Positions 53,631-64,000 of a DNA stretch of 64,000 nucleotides are shown piece after piece. The stretch comes from Earliella scabrosa (Eukaryota; Basidiomycota; Agaricomycetes; Polyporales; Polyporaceae). Below the pieces are notes generated by a model that was not told where the DNA came from, ran no database searches, and saw nothing but the letters and a program-made list of their open reading frames with translations. Every line of letters starts with the position of its first letter. The first letter of the stretch is position 1. Location of the stretch: the NCBI GenBank assembly GCA_022605405.1, contig JABYQQ010000021.1:682001-746000 (forward strand), given 5' to 3'. The position numbers and the translations under genes were made by a program.

Positions 53631-55827
53631 ATGAGCCTCAGTCCAGGACAGTTCAATACGTCCGATAGGTTCGTCGGGAGGACGATCGCAAAAGACTCAC
53701 TCGACAGATTACCCAACGATGTCCTCCTCGACATTTTCCTCTACCTCGATGTCTATGATATTCTCCGACTACGCAAGGTACGCCTGACCTCCCAAAGTTC
53801 GCTGTGCCTAGAGCTCACGTACTGCGTGTAGCTCAACAAGCTCTACTACGAACTCACGCATGTCACCTGGATCTGGAAGCATCTCCTTCGAACTACCGAC
53901 GTTGAGCTCCCGCCCTTGCCTCCAACGACGCGCAACTCTGTTTCCAGCATGTCTGGCCTCGAAGCCGAACGCCTGCTCAAGCGCGCCCTCTCGCTCGATG
54001 CCAACTGGAAGTCCAATAACCCGAGCACCTTCCGCGAGTGGAGCTTCGACGCGCACTACCACATTCTCGAGATGCAACAGCTCCCGGGCGGGCAATACGT
54101 TGTCGCATCGGTGACGGACCCCGGCGAGCAGAAGTACTCTCTAGTCGTGTACACCATGGACACGCTCGGGAGCGCGCGCGCGGTCGCGGCAATCGACACC
54201 GTGACGAAGGCGTATTCGCTTCAAGCTAAGTACATGACCGTCAGGGGCATCCCGAGCATAGTCATAGCGTTCCTACGCAGGGACTACCACCACAAGTCGG
54301 ACCGGCGGAGGGTGTGAGTGCTATCGTTGCCTTGAAGTATCGCGACAGACTTACTGCTGAGCACGCAGGGCGAAGGGACATCTCATGGACGCGTCGCAGT
54401 TTAGCACGCGCCATGCGATTGACGCCGAGTTCCGGTACGAGTGCGCTGTGATGCACGTCCCGCTCGAGAATCTCGAGTACCTGGGGGACATCAAGCATCC
54501 GACCGACAGCAAACTCTTCCGCGAGGCGGCGGCCGAGCTCCCGCGTCCCTTCAAGGCGCTCGTGTCCGTTGTGTCGACCAAGAACCTCCGGAGTCCCGTC
54601 CTCGCGGAGATGTTCGGGGCGGGATACCTCGCGCTGGCGAAGAGTGACAACGACGTTGTGTTCAAGAGGATCGACGGAGGCGCAGCGGCGACTTTGACAT
54701 GCATCGACCAGCCTACCGTGGCTCAGTCCGTACGTCCGCGCCTCCTCACCGTGCGTGCACCTTTAACGTCTCTGCACAGCGTCACTACATACGCGCGATC
54801 CAGCTGCTCCCGCAGGAGAACGCAGTCCTCGTCGTGCGCGAGATCGACACGCGTCGCCGGCGCGGCGCTATGACTTATGTCATCGAGAAGTTCCCCGCGC
54901 TCCGATGCGGCGAGCGGCCCAAGTTCCAGCAGCTCAACTCGACGGACCACACCGTATCCAGGGACCTGGGGACCCTGTCCGACTTTTACATCCCTGAAGT
55001 TCCCCTCGCGCGCAGGCCTGTGCAAGGAGGAGACCCCGAACCGCCGCTCCCGCTCTGCGTGTACGCACACAAGGCCGGCGAAGAGAAACTCGTCCGCTTC
55101 CTCTTCCAGCCCAAGCGCGTCTTCCTTCCCCCCCAAGACAAGCATCCAGTATCTCTCACTTCTCATCAGCCCCCCATTGCGTACCGCTACAGCCTCGGCG
55201 CGAGCTGGACAACGTCCTGGCGGGCGCGCGACCCCAACGTCAAGCTCGCGGTCATCCCCGCGCACCGGCGCCCGCTGCTCTACAGCTACGACTGGGAGGA
55301 CCTCTCGGACGCACCCCTCGTGCTCCACGTCCAGCCGTGGATTGACCATGGGTGGGATGTGCCTGGCCCGCGCGCGATCGTGGACGACGTCGTGCGCCAT
55401 CCGTGCAGCATGGCGCTCATCGGCTCCCTTCCGTTCGGCCAGGAGCGGTGCAAGGGCCCGAACGACCTGTGCAAGCGCGTCGCGGCGTTTGGGTGGGACG
55501 AGAGCATCGGGCGGCTGCTCGTCGCGGAGACGGGGACGAGTGTGGTGACGGTGTACGACTTTGCGGACGCGCCAATGCAGGGTGAGTGCCCTTTGGGACG
55601 TCTCCTGGAATGACTGATCTGAACCTTGTACAGATGAGAACGGCGAGCGGTGCCCTGTACCGCTCCGCGATATCCCGAACCCGGACGTGCCGGTCGTGCC
55701 GTGCGAGAGGCCTGAGTGGACAAGGGGATACGTGCCGAAGAAGGAAAGACTGAGTAGGCGGGAATTGCGGACCCTCGCGTTCGGTGGCTATCGGAGCTCG
55801 ACGCGTACGACTTCGCACACCATGTAG
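53631..55827 (+). CDS. F-box domain protein
   Basis: Model: join(53631-53777, 53832-54313, 54369-54729, 54780-55581, 55634-55827), 661 residues; all four introns (50-55 bp) keep phase. The ATG at 53631 is the Met nearest the F-box. Residues about 20-65 form the F-box (SLDRLPNDVLLDIFLYLDVY followed by DILRLRKLNKLYYELTH and VTWIW, with the conserved Leu-Pro and Trp). The remainder has no named repeat but contains beta-rich strings (QYVVASVTDP, KYSLVVYTMD, NAVLVVREID, GRLLVAETGTSVVTVYDF) compatible with a degenerate propeller, as in many Agaricomycete F-box proteins. Expected role: SCF substrate receptor, substrate unknown. The middle carries a Pro-rich charged segment. Confidence 0.8.
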
Positions 55828-55927
55828 GACGGATGAATCTCTCAACTATGCTCCATATGCGGTATGACATTATGATGTATGGTACATATGCGCAGTTCCT
55901 CCTAGCCACTGACTTGCACGATATAGT

Positions 55928-55945
55928 GGGGTGCCATTGCACCCC
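55928..55945. terminator. 3' flank hairpin of SDR4
   Basis: A perfect 7 bp stem, GGGGTGC-CATT-GCACCCC, 45 bp past the SDR4 stop. The same hairpin follows SDR5. A role in 3' end formation or stability is inferred from position and conservation only. Confidence 0.4.
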
Positions 55946-55989
55946 GATTCCTTTTCTTCAGCACCGAGAGGCCGCTGCAGGCGCCGCAT

Positions 55990-56938
55990 TTACCATGGAA
56001 CGTGCTCCCCCTTGAAGTTGAAGAACTGGCCGGACTTCTCGGGCGTGAGCGACGCGACAACCTTGAATATGCCCTCGACCCCGACTGACACAGGATGCAT
56101 AGCGTTCGGTCCACCCATGTCTAATGTGCAGCTCTGGTCAGAGCCCGGACACCGGCCACCGCAGAAGGTAGAGAGCTCACCAGTCTCCAGCCATCCGGGG
56201 CACAGGGAGATCGCCGTGATGTCCGGGCGCGATTTGGCCTGCTTGTACGTCTGGAAGGGGCGCGTGAGCTTTCCGTCCCGATGAACTCATATGCACGTAC
56301 GAGCATGTTGAGCGCAGTCTTTGAGATCGAGTACGAGGTCTGAATTGAGCTCCAGTTCGCGCCTATGCTCCCGGCCGTGCTCGAGATGTTCACGATCGTC
56401 TTCTTCCTGCCCTTTTCGAGGAGGGGGAGAAACGCGTGCGAGACGTGCGCGGAGCCTGCGACGTTGGTCTTGAAGGTCCTCAGGAGAGTGTCCACGTCTC
56501 CCTCGAACGCGGAGTCGTCCCGGATCACGACCTGCATTGCGTATCAACATATCAGTGGAGCGGGAGAAATGAGACTAGGTTGGACTTCACCGCCGCGTTG
56601 TTGACGATGTAGTCAATTCCCTTGTTTCCTAGAGCTTGGGTAGTCTCATCCGCGCACGCTCTGATGGACTCGGGGTTGTCGATGTCGATCTTCACGACGT
56701 GCAGGGTGCCCTTAGCCTCCTTCCCAAGTTCCTTCAGCGCGACCGCCTTTGACGGTGTCCGACATGCCGCAACCACAGTGTTGGTCGGGGATTGAAGGAG
56801 TTGGCGCGTCATCTCCAGGCCGATACCTCGGCTCGCACTGGGCAGTGGTATAATTATGAGTCGTCTCGTTCCGCGGGCAGATCAGAAAGAACACGCGTAC
56901 CCAGTGATCAACCATACGGATTGCTCTCCAGATGTCAT
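55990..56938 (-). CDS. Short-chain dehydrogenase/reductase, paralogue 4
   Basis: Model: complement(55990-56120, 56181-56250, 56301-56531, 56591-56837, 56901-56938), 238 residues, same five-exon plan. N-terminus MTSGEQSVWLITG then ASRGIGLEMTRQLLQSPTNT; IVNNAA takes the NNAG position; the catalytic set is in NISSTAGSIGANWSSIQTSY and SISK; exon 4 reads TYKQAKSRPDITAISLCPGW. It ends QFFNFKGEHVPW. Pairs with paralogue 5 (shared GEQ.VW start, RDDSAF.GDVDTLLRTFKTN) as the second recent duplicate pair, including the 3' flank hairpin and 5' flank. TATA about 70 bp upstream. NNAG to NNAA is a conservative change seen in other SDRs. Confidence 0.88.
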
Positions 56939-57599
56939 CCTGTAAGACAGAGCGAGTCAAGCAGAGAGTCCTTGCCAGTGTGTAGGTTGGGGTGAATCTC
57001 ACAAATTTATAGGTGTTGGGTGGGAACGCAAATAAGCAACCGCGAGGGCCTTACGTCGTCTCGTGCAGCCGCCTCCTCATTCACTGAGGGGTGAATAGGG
57101 CTTACGCTGAGGTGATACTGTGGGCAAGAGACAGCGACAGACATTCGCTCGTGAGAATTGCCGGCATTCTGTGGGCTTCTGGAAGACAAATGACGATAGG
57201 ATACTCACCAATGTTTCCTCGTGAGTCAGACGCATGTCCGAACGGAGTATGTACGAGGATGCGAAATTGCTGACCGAGGCGCGGATCTGCTGTCAGCGGG
57301 CCGAGTACATAACAGGAGCTTACGCACCGGAGAGCTCTGCCAGAGGATATACATACTTCACGCAGTATTGAACATATTGAACATACACCTGCAATCACGG
57401 AACGAGAGGTCAATAGAGGTTAAACGACAGTTCTTGGGGCTTGTTTCATTTGGCTTTCGTAGTACTCTCCCAGGCGATTACTGCACAAGAATCAAGTAAA
57501 CTCTAATACTTCCAACCGATCGGAGTACTGGACATTGCGATAAGAGGATTCGTAAGTAGCAGCTTGCCAGCTTTACAGCGGCCCATATACTATGCTGTT
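56939..57599. other. Intergenic upstream of SDR4
   Basis: Resembles the region upstream of SDR5 (58637-59340): both contain TTGGGTGGGAACGCA and a CTTACGTCGTCTC block. No gene seen. Confidence 0.45.
57005..57012 (-). promoter_or_regulatory. TATA box of SDR4
   Basis: CTATAAAT on the minus strand, about 70 bp upstream of the SDR4 ATG. Confidence 0.55.
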
Positions 57600-57617
57600 G
57601 GGGTGCCATAGCACCCC
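57600..57617. terminator. 3' flank hairpin of SDR5
   Basis: GGGGTGC-CATA-GCACCCC, 44 bp past the SDR5 stop, equivalent to the SDR4 hairpin; the loop differs by one base while the stem is unchanged. Confidence 0.4.
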
Positions 57618-57660
57618 AGTTCCTTCTCTTCAGCACCCGGAGGCCACTGCAGGCACCGCA

Positions 57661-58636
57661 TTACCACGGAACGCGTTCTCCCTTCGAATTGAAGAATTGG
57701 CCGGACTTCTCGGGGGTGAGCGACGCGATAACCTTCAATATGCCCTCGGCCCCGACCGAGACGGGCATCGCGTTTGGTCCACCCATGTCTGATGTGCAGC
57801 GGCGGTGAGCGTGCGATAACCAGCCACCGCAAAAGGAAGAGAGCCCACCAGTAGCCAGCCAGCCGGGGCACATGGAGATCGTCGTGATGTCCGGGCGCGC
57901 TTTCGCCTGCTTGTACGTCTGGAATGGGATAGGTGGCGCGTGAGCGTTGCGCTGCGCGCGAGCCGATGAAACCAGAGGGACGTACGAGCATGTTCAGCGC
58001 CGTCTTTGAGATCGCGTACGACGTATGAATGGAGCTCCAGTCCGTGCCAACGGAGCTCCAGTCCACGCCCTTGCTCCCGGCGGTGCTCGAGATGTTCACG
58101 ATCGTCTTCTTCACGCCCTTCTCGAGGAGGGGGAGGAACGCGTGCGCGACGTACGCTGCGCCTGCGACGTTGGTCTTGAAGGTCCTGAGGAGAGTGTCCA
58201 CGTCTCCATCGAAAGCGGAGTCGTCCCTGATGACGATCTGCATGACGTATCCACACGTCAATAGAGCAGATGAGATGGGAATGGGCTGGACTGTACCCCC
58301 GCGTTGTTGATGATGCAGTCGATGCCCTTGTTTCCTAGGACTTGGGTGGTCTCGTCCGCGCAGGCTCGGATCGACTCGGGGCTGTCAATGTCGATTTGCA
58401 CCACGTGTAGCAGTCCCTTGGCCTCCGTGCGGAGGTCCTTCAGCGCGGATGCCTTGGACGGTGTCCGACATGCCGCAACCACAGTGTTGGTCGGGGACTG
58501 GAGGAGCTGTCGCGTCATCTCCAGGCCGACGCCCCGGCTCGCGCTGGGTGGCAAAGATGTGAGTCGTCTCGGTCGCCTGTCAGGCAAAATGCGCGTACCC
58601 AGTAATAAACCACACGGTTTGCTCTCCGGATGCCAT
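57661..58636 (-). CDS. Short-chain dehydrogenase/reductase, paralogue 5
   Basis: Model: complement(57661-57788, 57849-57918, 57986-58237, 58297-58543, 58599-58636), 244 residues. N-terminus MASGEQTVWFITG then ASRGVGLEMTRQLL, so the glycine motif is TGASRGVG. Exon 3 is 252 nt rather than 231 because a 21 bp tandem duplication inserts seven residues (DWSSVGTDWSSIHTSY in place of NWSSIQTSY) just before the catalytic Tyr; AISK follows. Exon 5 is one codon shorter (AMPVSV) and its tail reads QFFNSKGERVPW. Probably active if the loop tolerates the insertion. A TATA element lies about 93 bp upstream. Confidence 0.87.
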
Positions 58637-60687
58637 CTTATACTACAATGTTCAACAGAGCGAGTAAAGCAGACAGTCTTTGTGTATGTCGAGGTGGATG
58701 ATCTGACAGACTGACCTCGCAGGCATCTTTATAGTTGTTGGGTGGGAACGCATGTGAGCTACCGCGAGGTCCCTTACGTCGTCTCTTGAGGCCGCCTCCT
58801 CGGCCAAGACATGACTGGCGAGACAAATGGCCTATACTGGTGGGCGATCAACGGCGACAGATGACAGCTTCGTGAGAAGTGCGGGCATCATACGGGCTCT
58901 GGGAGACAAATGACGATAACTGCTACTCACCAATATGCAATCAGTGCTCCTCGTGAGTCAGGCGCATGTCCCAGCGAACTGTCATTATGTACGAGGATGC
59001 GGAATTGCTGATCGAGGTGCGATTCTGTATTGGATTGGGATGCACGGAACCAGAGAAGCCGCAGGTATGCCAAGGTAAACCACTGTCAGCGGATCATGAT
59101 AGGCCAAACGCACAACAGCAGCTTACGCACTGGAAATCTCTGCCAAACGATCGTCCACGCAACATACACCTGCGTTCAGTAAACGAGAGGTGAATGAGTA
59201 GTATCTGCCGTTTGACACGAGGTTGAACGGCGGTTCAATTTCATCAGGCTCTTCTACGCTCCCTCCGAGTCATCTCTGCACCCTTAAAGCGTACAGGACA
59301 CTCTACGTTCCGGTCGGCATACCGGTAAGTGGCAGCTTCACAGCGGCCCGTATACTCTCCTGTAGAATCAAAATCCAAGGCAGCTCAGGGAAGTAACATC
59401 GACATCCTAGGCTCACCTTTGAGACCGATAGAAAGCGATACACCGTAGGGCGGCCGGTACGTTCAAGCTATTTTCGAAGTCACCATCGTCAGTCTCCGAG
59501 TTAGCTGCTCTGTCGTGTTGTTCAGTTCCAGAGCTAGCGCTATAGCATGACAACTGCTGACACCGTTATTGAGGTGACGTTTGACTTCCTCGAGCTTGTG
59601 CAAGTCGTCGCGCGGACTCGAAGGTTGTACTTCCTACTATTAGTAGTCCAACGATCAACGTTGTCACTTACTCTGACGTAAGTACAGACACGTGATGCAA
59701 TCTGCGTGCTTGGCACACCGGCCCGGAGTGGCATCCCCACGGCCTACGACGGCGCTCGTGGGCAGGCTGTCGTCACCTCGATGAAGTTGTACATGTACTC
59801 ACTGCACAGTGCACACTCTCCAATGCTTGGCCAGTACTAGGTGAGTACTTGAGTCTCAGGGGGGTGTGCGGACGACATTGCTTCGTATGGCTGTTCTGAA
59901 GCTTTGAAGCACGTTTCATCTGCACCACCAGCGTTTGACCAGCGTACACCTGATCATCCAACGTGGAGGACAGTGGGAGCTGCGCAGTGCGAGAGGGTTT
60001 CACATTTCCCTTCCCACTGGCTGCCAACGGGTCAACAGCTTACCAGTTACCTGCCAGTTACTCGTGATAACTCTCCAACCGCCGACTTTAAACCGGTCAG
60101 GGGTACTCTCTCGGTCAGCCGAAGTGGTAGACGGGCGTTGTTGACCGGTATGTAGCCCCGGCGCACGCTGCGGGCGCATTCAACGGGCTTGCGCTGGATC
60201 CCCTTGGATCCCTTTCTCGCTTCTGTTCATCGATTTATCTCGCGTCTGCTCACAAGTGGCCATCATGATGTGACTGCAGCCTGAGGTTGGAGCTCAACCT
60301 CGTGAGCCGCACTGCTGCTGCGCGCACTTCATCAAATTCACGAGACTTGGACGCGGTGAGTATTTGCCGCTCCGTGTTCACTCAATTCAAACAGGGAGCG
60401 TTGGACCAGGTTGGTGAGAGTTCAAGCGGACCAGGCCCTGTTCACTCAGTGGCCGAGGCACAGCCGCCACGCGCCGTTGATGTCGGGCCATCTCAGTTCA
60501 CATCAAAGCGCGAGCAGTGCCAAGGGCGGTATGTATCCCGATGTGGCACCCCTCCACTCCAGTGCGGCTGCATAAATACGTCGCCTGCCCTCTCCATCGT
60601 TCTTCGTTCGTACGTCTTTTGTGGACGCTCCGAATTCACCAGACGCTCCTTGTTGCTTCTTACTCCTTACTTCTCCTTTAACTCACC
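58637..60687. other. Intergenic, 2 kb
   Basis: The first 700 bp are a diverged duplicate of the SDR4 upstream region. The rest shows no coding signal. A TATA-like CATAAATA near 60571 lies about 115 bp before the secreted protein A start. Confidence 0.45.
58727..58734 (-). promoter_or_regulatory. TATA box of SDR5
   Basis: CTATAAAG on the minus strand, about 93 bp upstream of the SDR5 ATG. Confidence 0.55.
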
Positions 60688-61435
60688 ATGAAGTTCGCTC
60701 TTGCTCCCGTCGTCCTCGCCGCTGCCGCACTCGCTGCCCCTACTTCCCTCGAGAGCCGCCAGGCCACCGACTGGTGCGCGACCAGCAAAGCGCTGTGGGC
60801 TCCGGGCAACGCCGAATCGTTCTTGTACAATTTGGTACGCCTGTCCGCGCATCTCACGCAGCATCTATCGTACTGACCGCGATCAACGCAGGTTCACGCC
60901 TGCATTGACGACACGCGGATCACCGACACCGGCAACCTCTGGGCCCACAAGGTCTGCGTTGCCGCCGCGATGGCGTCCGTCAGTGCGAAGGACGTCTCGC
61001 CCAGCGTCGTCGCTGGTCTCGCCAACTGCGAGAACCCCGAGACGATCACGAGCTTGCAGGCCCTCCCCAGCCTCAACTATAACGTGCGTGGTCCCAGGCC
61101 CTGTCGTATCATCGTTCGAAGATCTGACATCTCGCACGCAGGTGTACGCCGGTATTGTTGGCGACTGCGCGTGGCAGGAGGGCGGCTGCCCAATCACTAG
61201 GCAGAATGCGATCGACTTCGTTTACAGCGCGCTCAGCGAGATCGGCTCTCAGGATTGGCCCAGGTGAGTTGCCTTGCACGTTGCACTTGCTCGTTGCACA
61301 GTGCTCATACCGGTCGGGACTTTCAGCAGCGTGGATGTCGTCATTGGCGGCTGGGAGAACATCCTCGAGTGGACCAAGATGGGCGACACTGTCCCCTACC
61401 TCAACTTCAACGACTATCTCCACTACTACGCCTAA
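60688..61435 (+). CDS. Small secreted cysteine-containing protein A
   Basis: Model: join(60688-60834, 60892-61083, 61142-61263, 61327-61435), 189 residues. Residues 1-17 are a signal peptide (MKFALAPVVLAAAALAAP); LESRQ just after could be a processing site. The mature part has paired Cys (TDWCATS, HACIDD, HKVCVAA, GLANCEN, GDCAWQEGGCPIT). The second exon ends LPSLNYN, and the C-terminus is VPYLNFNDYLHYYA. I recognise no named domain. It resembles small secreted proteins of saprotrophic Agaricomycetes. Exons, phases and length are identical to protein B, 1.4 kb downstream in the same orientation, so they are tandem duplicates. Apoplastic or extracellular location is expected; function unknown. 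Confidence 0.82.
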
Positions 61436-62811
61436 GCCCCGGTAGCTTTGAAACGGTGACGCGTAGGAGTTGGGCTTAGGTGGGAGTTGTCGAAGTCGTG
61501 TCTGCCTGACTGTGACTTGTTCCCCATGGACATATACGGACAATCGGAAGTGGTTCAGCTTTGAGCACAATTTAATGGTAGTATAATAAACGATCAGCCC
61601 CCACAGTCCCTGCCAACAGAGCGAGAAGAGTACTCTATGTCCACCTGTACTGGCATGACTGTTGGATTTCGAGTTTCCGCCATTCAAATCACTAGTTCCG
61701 AGCAAATTTATGACAGCGGTTCAAGGAGTACTAGGGTACGACGGGCGCCATGATGGCTGCAGTGCCGCTCTTATGGTCTGATAGCACTTCATGTGTTTGT
61801 TGTCAATGAGCACAAGGAGACTCACAGTCGAACTTGCACTAAGTTACTGAGGTCACGAATAGTACTTAATACCACGACCGTCGACGAGTACTTACATGGC
61901 GGAGCTCTACTGAGACGCCCTTCGGACCGAGTGCCGGAAGCTGTGAAGTCCTTTCGGAGTTGGCCGGGTGCAACCTCGCAGTACTACTACCAAGTACCAC
62001 TGTGACTACTTACTACATAGACTCGCTTCCGTCTCTGCGGCCCTTTTACTCGTTTCCAAACAGTTCTGACAGGCTCAACCGACGGATCCTGGCAATATCG
62101 ACGCGTCGACGATGCAAATGCTCACGGCAGCGAGACCGCCGTATGAAGTTCGCGAGGCTGTTCTCATTGCGGCGAGTCATCGCCTCCGAATCTCCTTCCT
62201 GAGACCGTAGCACGGAGTGCGGCGTATGTGCCGCATGGACTGGGCGACTGCATCGAGTCTATGCATGACTTTTGACGATGGTCACCTCCGATGTTTGACG
62301 ACATCGGGCATGAGCGGCCGGAAGCAGGACGCCGCATCCTCCGAATCTGTGTCGTGCCATGATACAGAGACGTGTTTTGCACGATATGCAGAGCCCTGGA
62401 CCGGACTTTCTCCGACAGTATGCTCGTAACTCCGAATCAGCGTATACCTCCGCGATGCTGTTCGTCCACCAGACGGTGATCTACAGCGGGGTGAGAGCCT
62501 GTATTGTCTATCGTCATGACGATGCCCTAACATAACCTCATTCCAGCACAGCCGTGAAGCCCTGGACACTGACAGATGCGACTGATGAGAAGCCCTTCCG
62601 ATGCACATGCTGAGATCAGCTCGTGCGCTCAAGCATCCAGTCGCCGTCGGCTCGCGATCCCGACGCAGCGTCCAATTGAGTCGGGTTTGCATACAAATGC
62701 AGCCTCGTCCAGCTCGGTTCCGCCCATCCGCCCCCTCCTCTTTCCCGTTCCTGAAGCCTTTGGGACCTACCCTCCTCTCACTCCTTATTGTTCGACTCCC
62801 CAATTACCGCC
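61436..62811. other. Intergenic between the two secreted protein genes
   Basis: About 1.4 kb with no supported gene. The last 100 bp are C/T-rich, a common fungal core-promoter feature, just before the protein B ATG. Confidence 0.45.
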
Positions 62812-63570
62812 ATGAAGTTCGCGCTTGCTCCCCTTGCCTTCGCCGCCGCCGCGTTCGCTGCCCCCGCGGCGCTCGAGACCCGCCAGACCGGCTGGTGTGT
62901 CATCTCGAACAAGGTGCTCTCTTACGGCACCACCGAGCGGTTCCTGTACAACCTCGTACGTGCCTTGCCCCGGCGTCACGAGCGTCCCGAACCATACTCA
63001 TGCTGTGACTTCAGATCCAGGCGTGCTCGAACAACAGCGACGTCGTCGACAGCGGCGACCTCTGGAGCAACAAGGTCTGCGTCGCTGCTGCGATGGCGGC
63101 TCCTACTGGGAAGCCGTACGTCAACCCCGACGTCGTCGTCGGCGTTTCCTCCTGCAAGAACCCCGAGGGCATCACCGACACCAAGGCTCTCCCTAACCTC
63201 AACTACAACGTGAGTGGTGGTGCCTCGCACAGCCACATCCTCGCTCGAATCTGACAGGGACATCCCGCATGCCCATAGGTGTACGCGGGCATTGTGGGCG
63301 ACTGCGCGTGGCAGGAGGGCGGCTGCCCGATCACCCAGCAGAACGCCATCGACCTTGTCTACAGCGCGCTCTCGGACATCGGCTCGCAAGAGTGGCCCAG
63401 GTAAGGACGAGATTTGTCGGAGTACAAGCTTGCAGCTGACCCGTGCTGCCACGATCTGTAGCAGCGCGGGCGTCGTCGCCGACGGTTTCAAGACCATCCT
63501 CGACTGGGCCAAGACCGGCGACACCGTCCCGTACACGAACTTCAACGACTACCTCCACTACTACTTTTGA
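62812..63570 (+). CDS. Small secreted cysteine-containing protein B
   Basis: Model: join(62812-62955, 63015-63209, 63279-63400, 63462-63570), 189 residues, with the same exon phases as protein A. Signal peptide MKFALAPLAFAAAAFAAP, then LETRQ. Cysteines are conserved in place (TGWCVIS, QACSNN, NKVCVAA, SSCKN, GDCAWQEGGCPIT). The most conserved block is YNVYAGIVGDCAWQEGGCPI; the end is VPYTNFNDYLHYYF. The region between exons 1 and 2 is the most divergent (SYGTTERFLYNL against APGNAESFLYNL is still alignable). Likely six or more Cys form disulfides. No enzyme signature is seen. Tandem duplicate of protein A; function unknown. Confidence 0.82.
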
Positions 63571-64000
63571 GTAGTCGACGTCGCGACCTATCTTGGTTTG
63601 GGGAATCCTCTCTAGCACGGTGATTCACGGACTTACACGGACTTTGCCGGTGTCTGTACTTGATACAACTATACACTTCGTAATCTTGGAACACGTGGTG
63701 ACGCATGCTTCGTGGGGTCACGGGAAGTGCATTTTCACCCTTGAGCCGTCCCTGCAAGGGTGCTCGAATGCGCTCGGAAGGAGCTCGAACATGAAGGTAG
63801 AGGCTCGCTGACGACGCGAGGTCTATGATCGGAAGCTCCATCGAGAGTCGTTCCAGCAGTCAGATCGCATCCTCGGCGAGGATCTCACTTAATGATTCGA
63901 GCTCATACTAGAAGACCAGGACGCATCCCTGTTACAGCAACGAATCCGCAACATGAAGCTAGTTATGAATCTAAGTAGTAAGCAACAGGATGGAGGCGAG
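63571..64000. other. 3' flank of secreted protein B to window end
   Basis: 430 bp, no supported gene; the sequence continues beyond the window. Confidence 0.4.

Noticed and set aside
1..64000. CRISPR array, bacterial operons or ribosome binding sites
   Set aside because: The window is eukaryotic with spliced genes; no regularly spaced short repeats of CRISPR type were seen.

Overview
This is a nuclear contig piece from a filamentous basidiomycete, most likely an Agaricomycete of the polypore type. The evidence is genes cut by many 45-100 bp GT-AG introns, GC-rich exons, fungal-type gene content (ATG14, ATG18, a trifunctional fungal tRNA ligase, EXO70, a KMT6/E(z)-like SET protein, an omega-like GST, NF-YB), and tandem families of small cupins, short-chain dehydrogenases and secreted cysteine proteins. 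The lineage is inferred from gene architecture and protein style, not from a search. Gene models were built by hand from reading frame, splice signals and phase; all joined models below are divisible by three.

Layout. 0-8 kb: ATG14 (cut by the left edge), an F-box/LRR-like protein, a 636 bp MULE-type MITE with a 9 bp target duplication, and an F-box protein whose exons read into a WD40 domain. 8-22 kb: an uncertain coding locus, an UNC93-like transporter, a gene-poor 3.2 kb stretch, EXO70 and the tRNA ligase TRL1. 22-32 kb: a decayed E(z)-N-terminus copy, the 13-exon E(z)-like gene, a short bidirectional promoter shared with ATG18, an omega-like GST and an unknown low-complexity protein. 32-35 kb: a 2.27 kb foldback element with ~0.6 kb arms and an AT-rich relic. 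35-40 kb: NF-YB and three tandem cupin paralogues.

40-60 kb is an accessory, duplication-driven region. It holds five intact SDR paralogues with one shared five-exon structure and a TATA-like element upstream of each, an isolated SDR exon-4 relic, a single-pass membrane protein with a frameshifted copy, a G-alpha first-exon relic, a second, almost uneroded foldback element whose arms carry tRNA-like A and B boxes, and a third F-box gene. 60-64 kb: two tandem 189-residue secreted proteins.

Functional links: ATG14 (PI3-kinase complex I targeting) and ATG18 (PI3P reader) both act in autophagosome formation but are ~24 kb apart, with no sign of co-regulation. The core cellular genes (EXO70, TRL1, NF-YB) are unrelated housekeeping functions. 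The SDR, cupin and secreted families look like locally amplified accessory functions. No rRNA, functional tRNA, CRISPR, viral or toxin gene was recognised.
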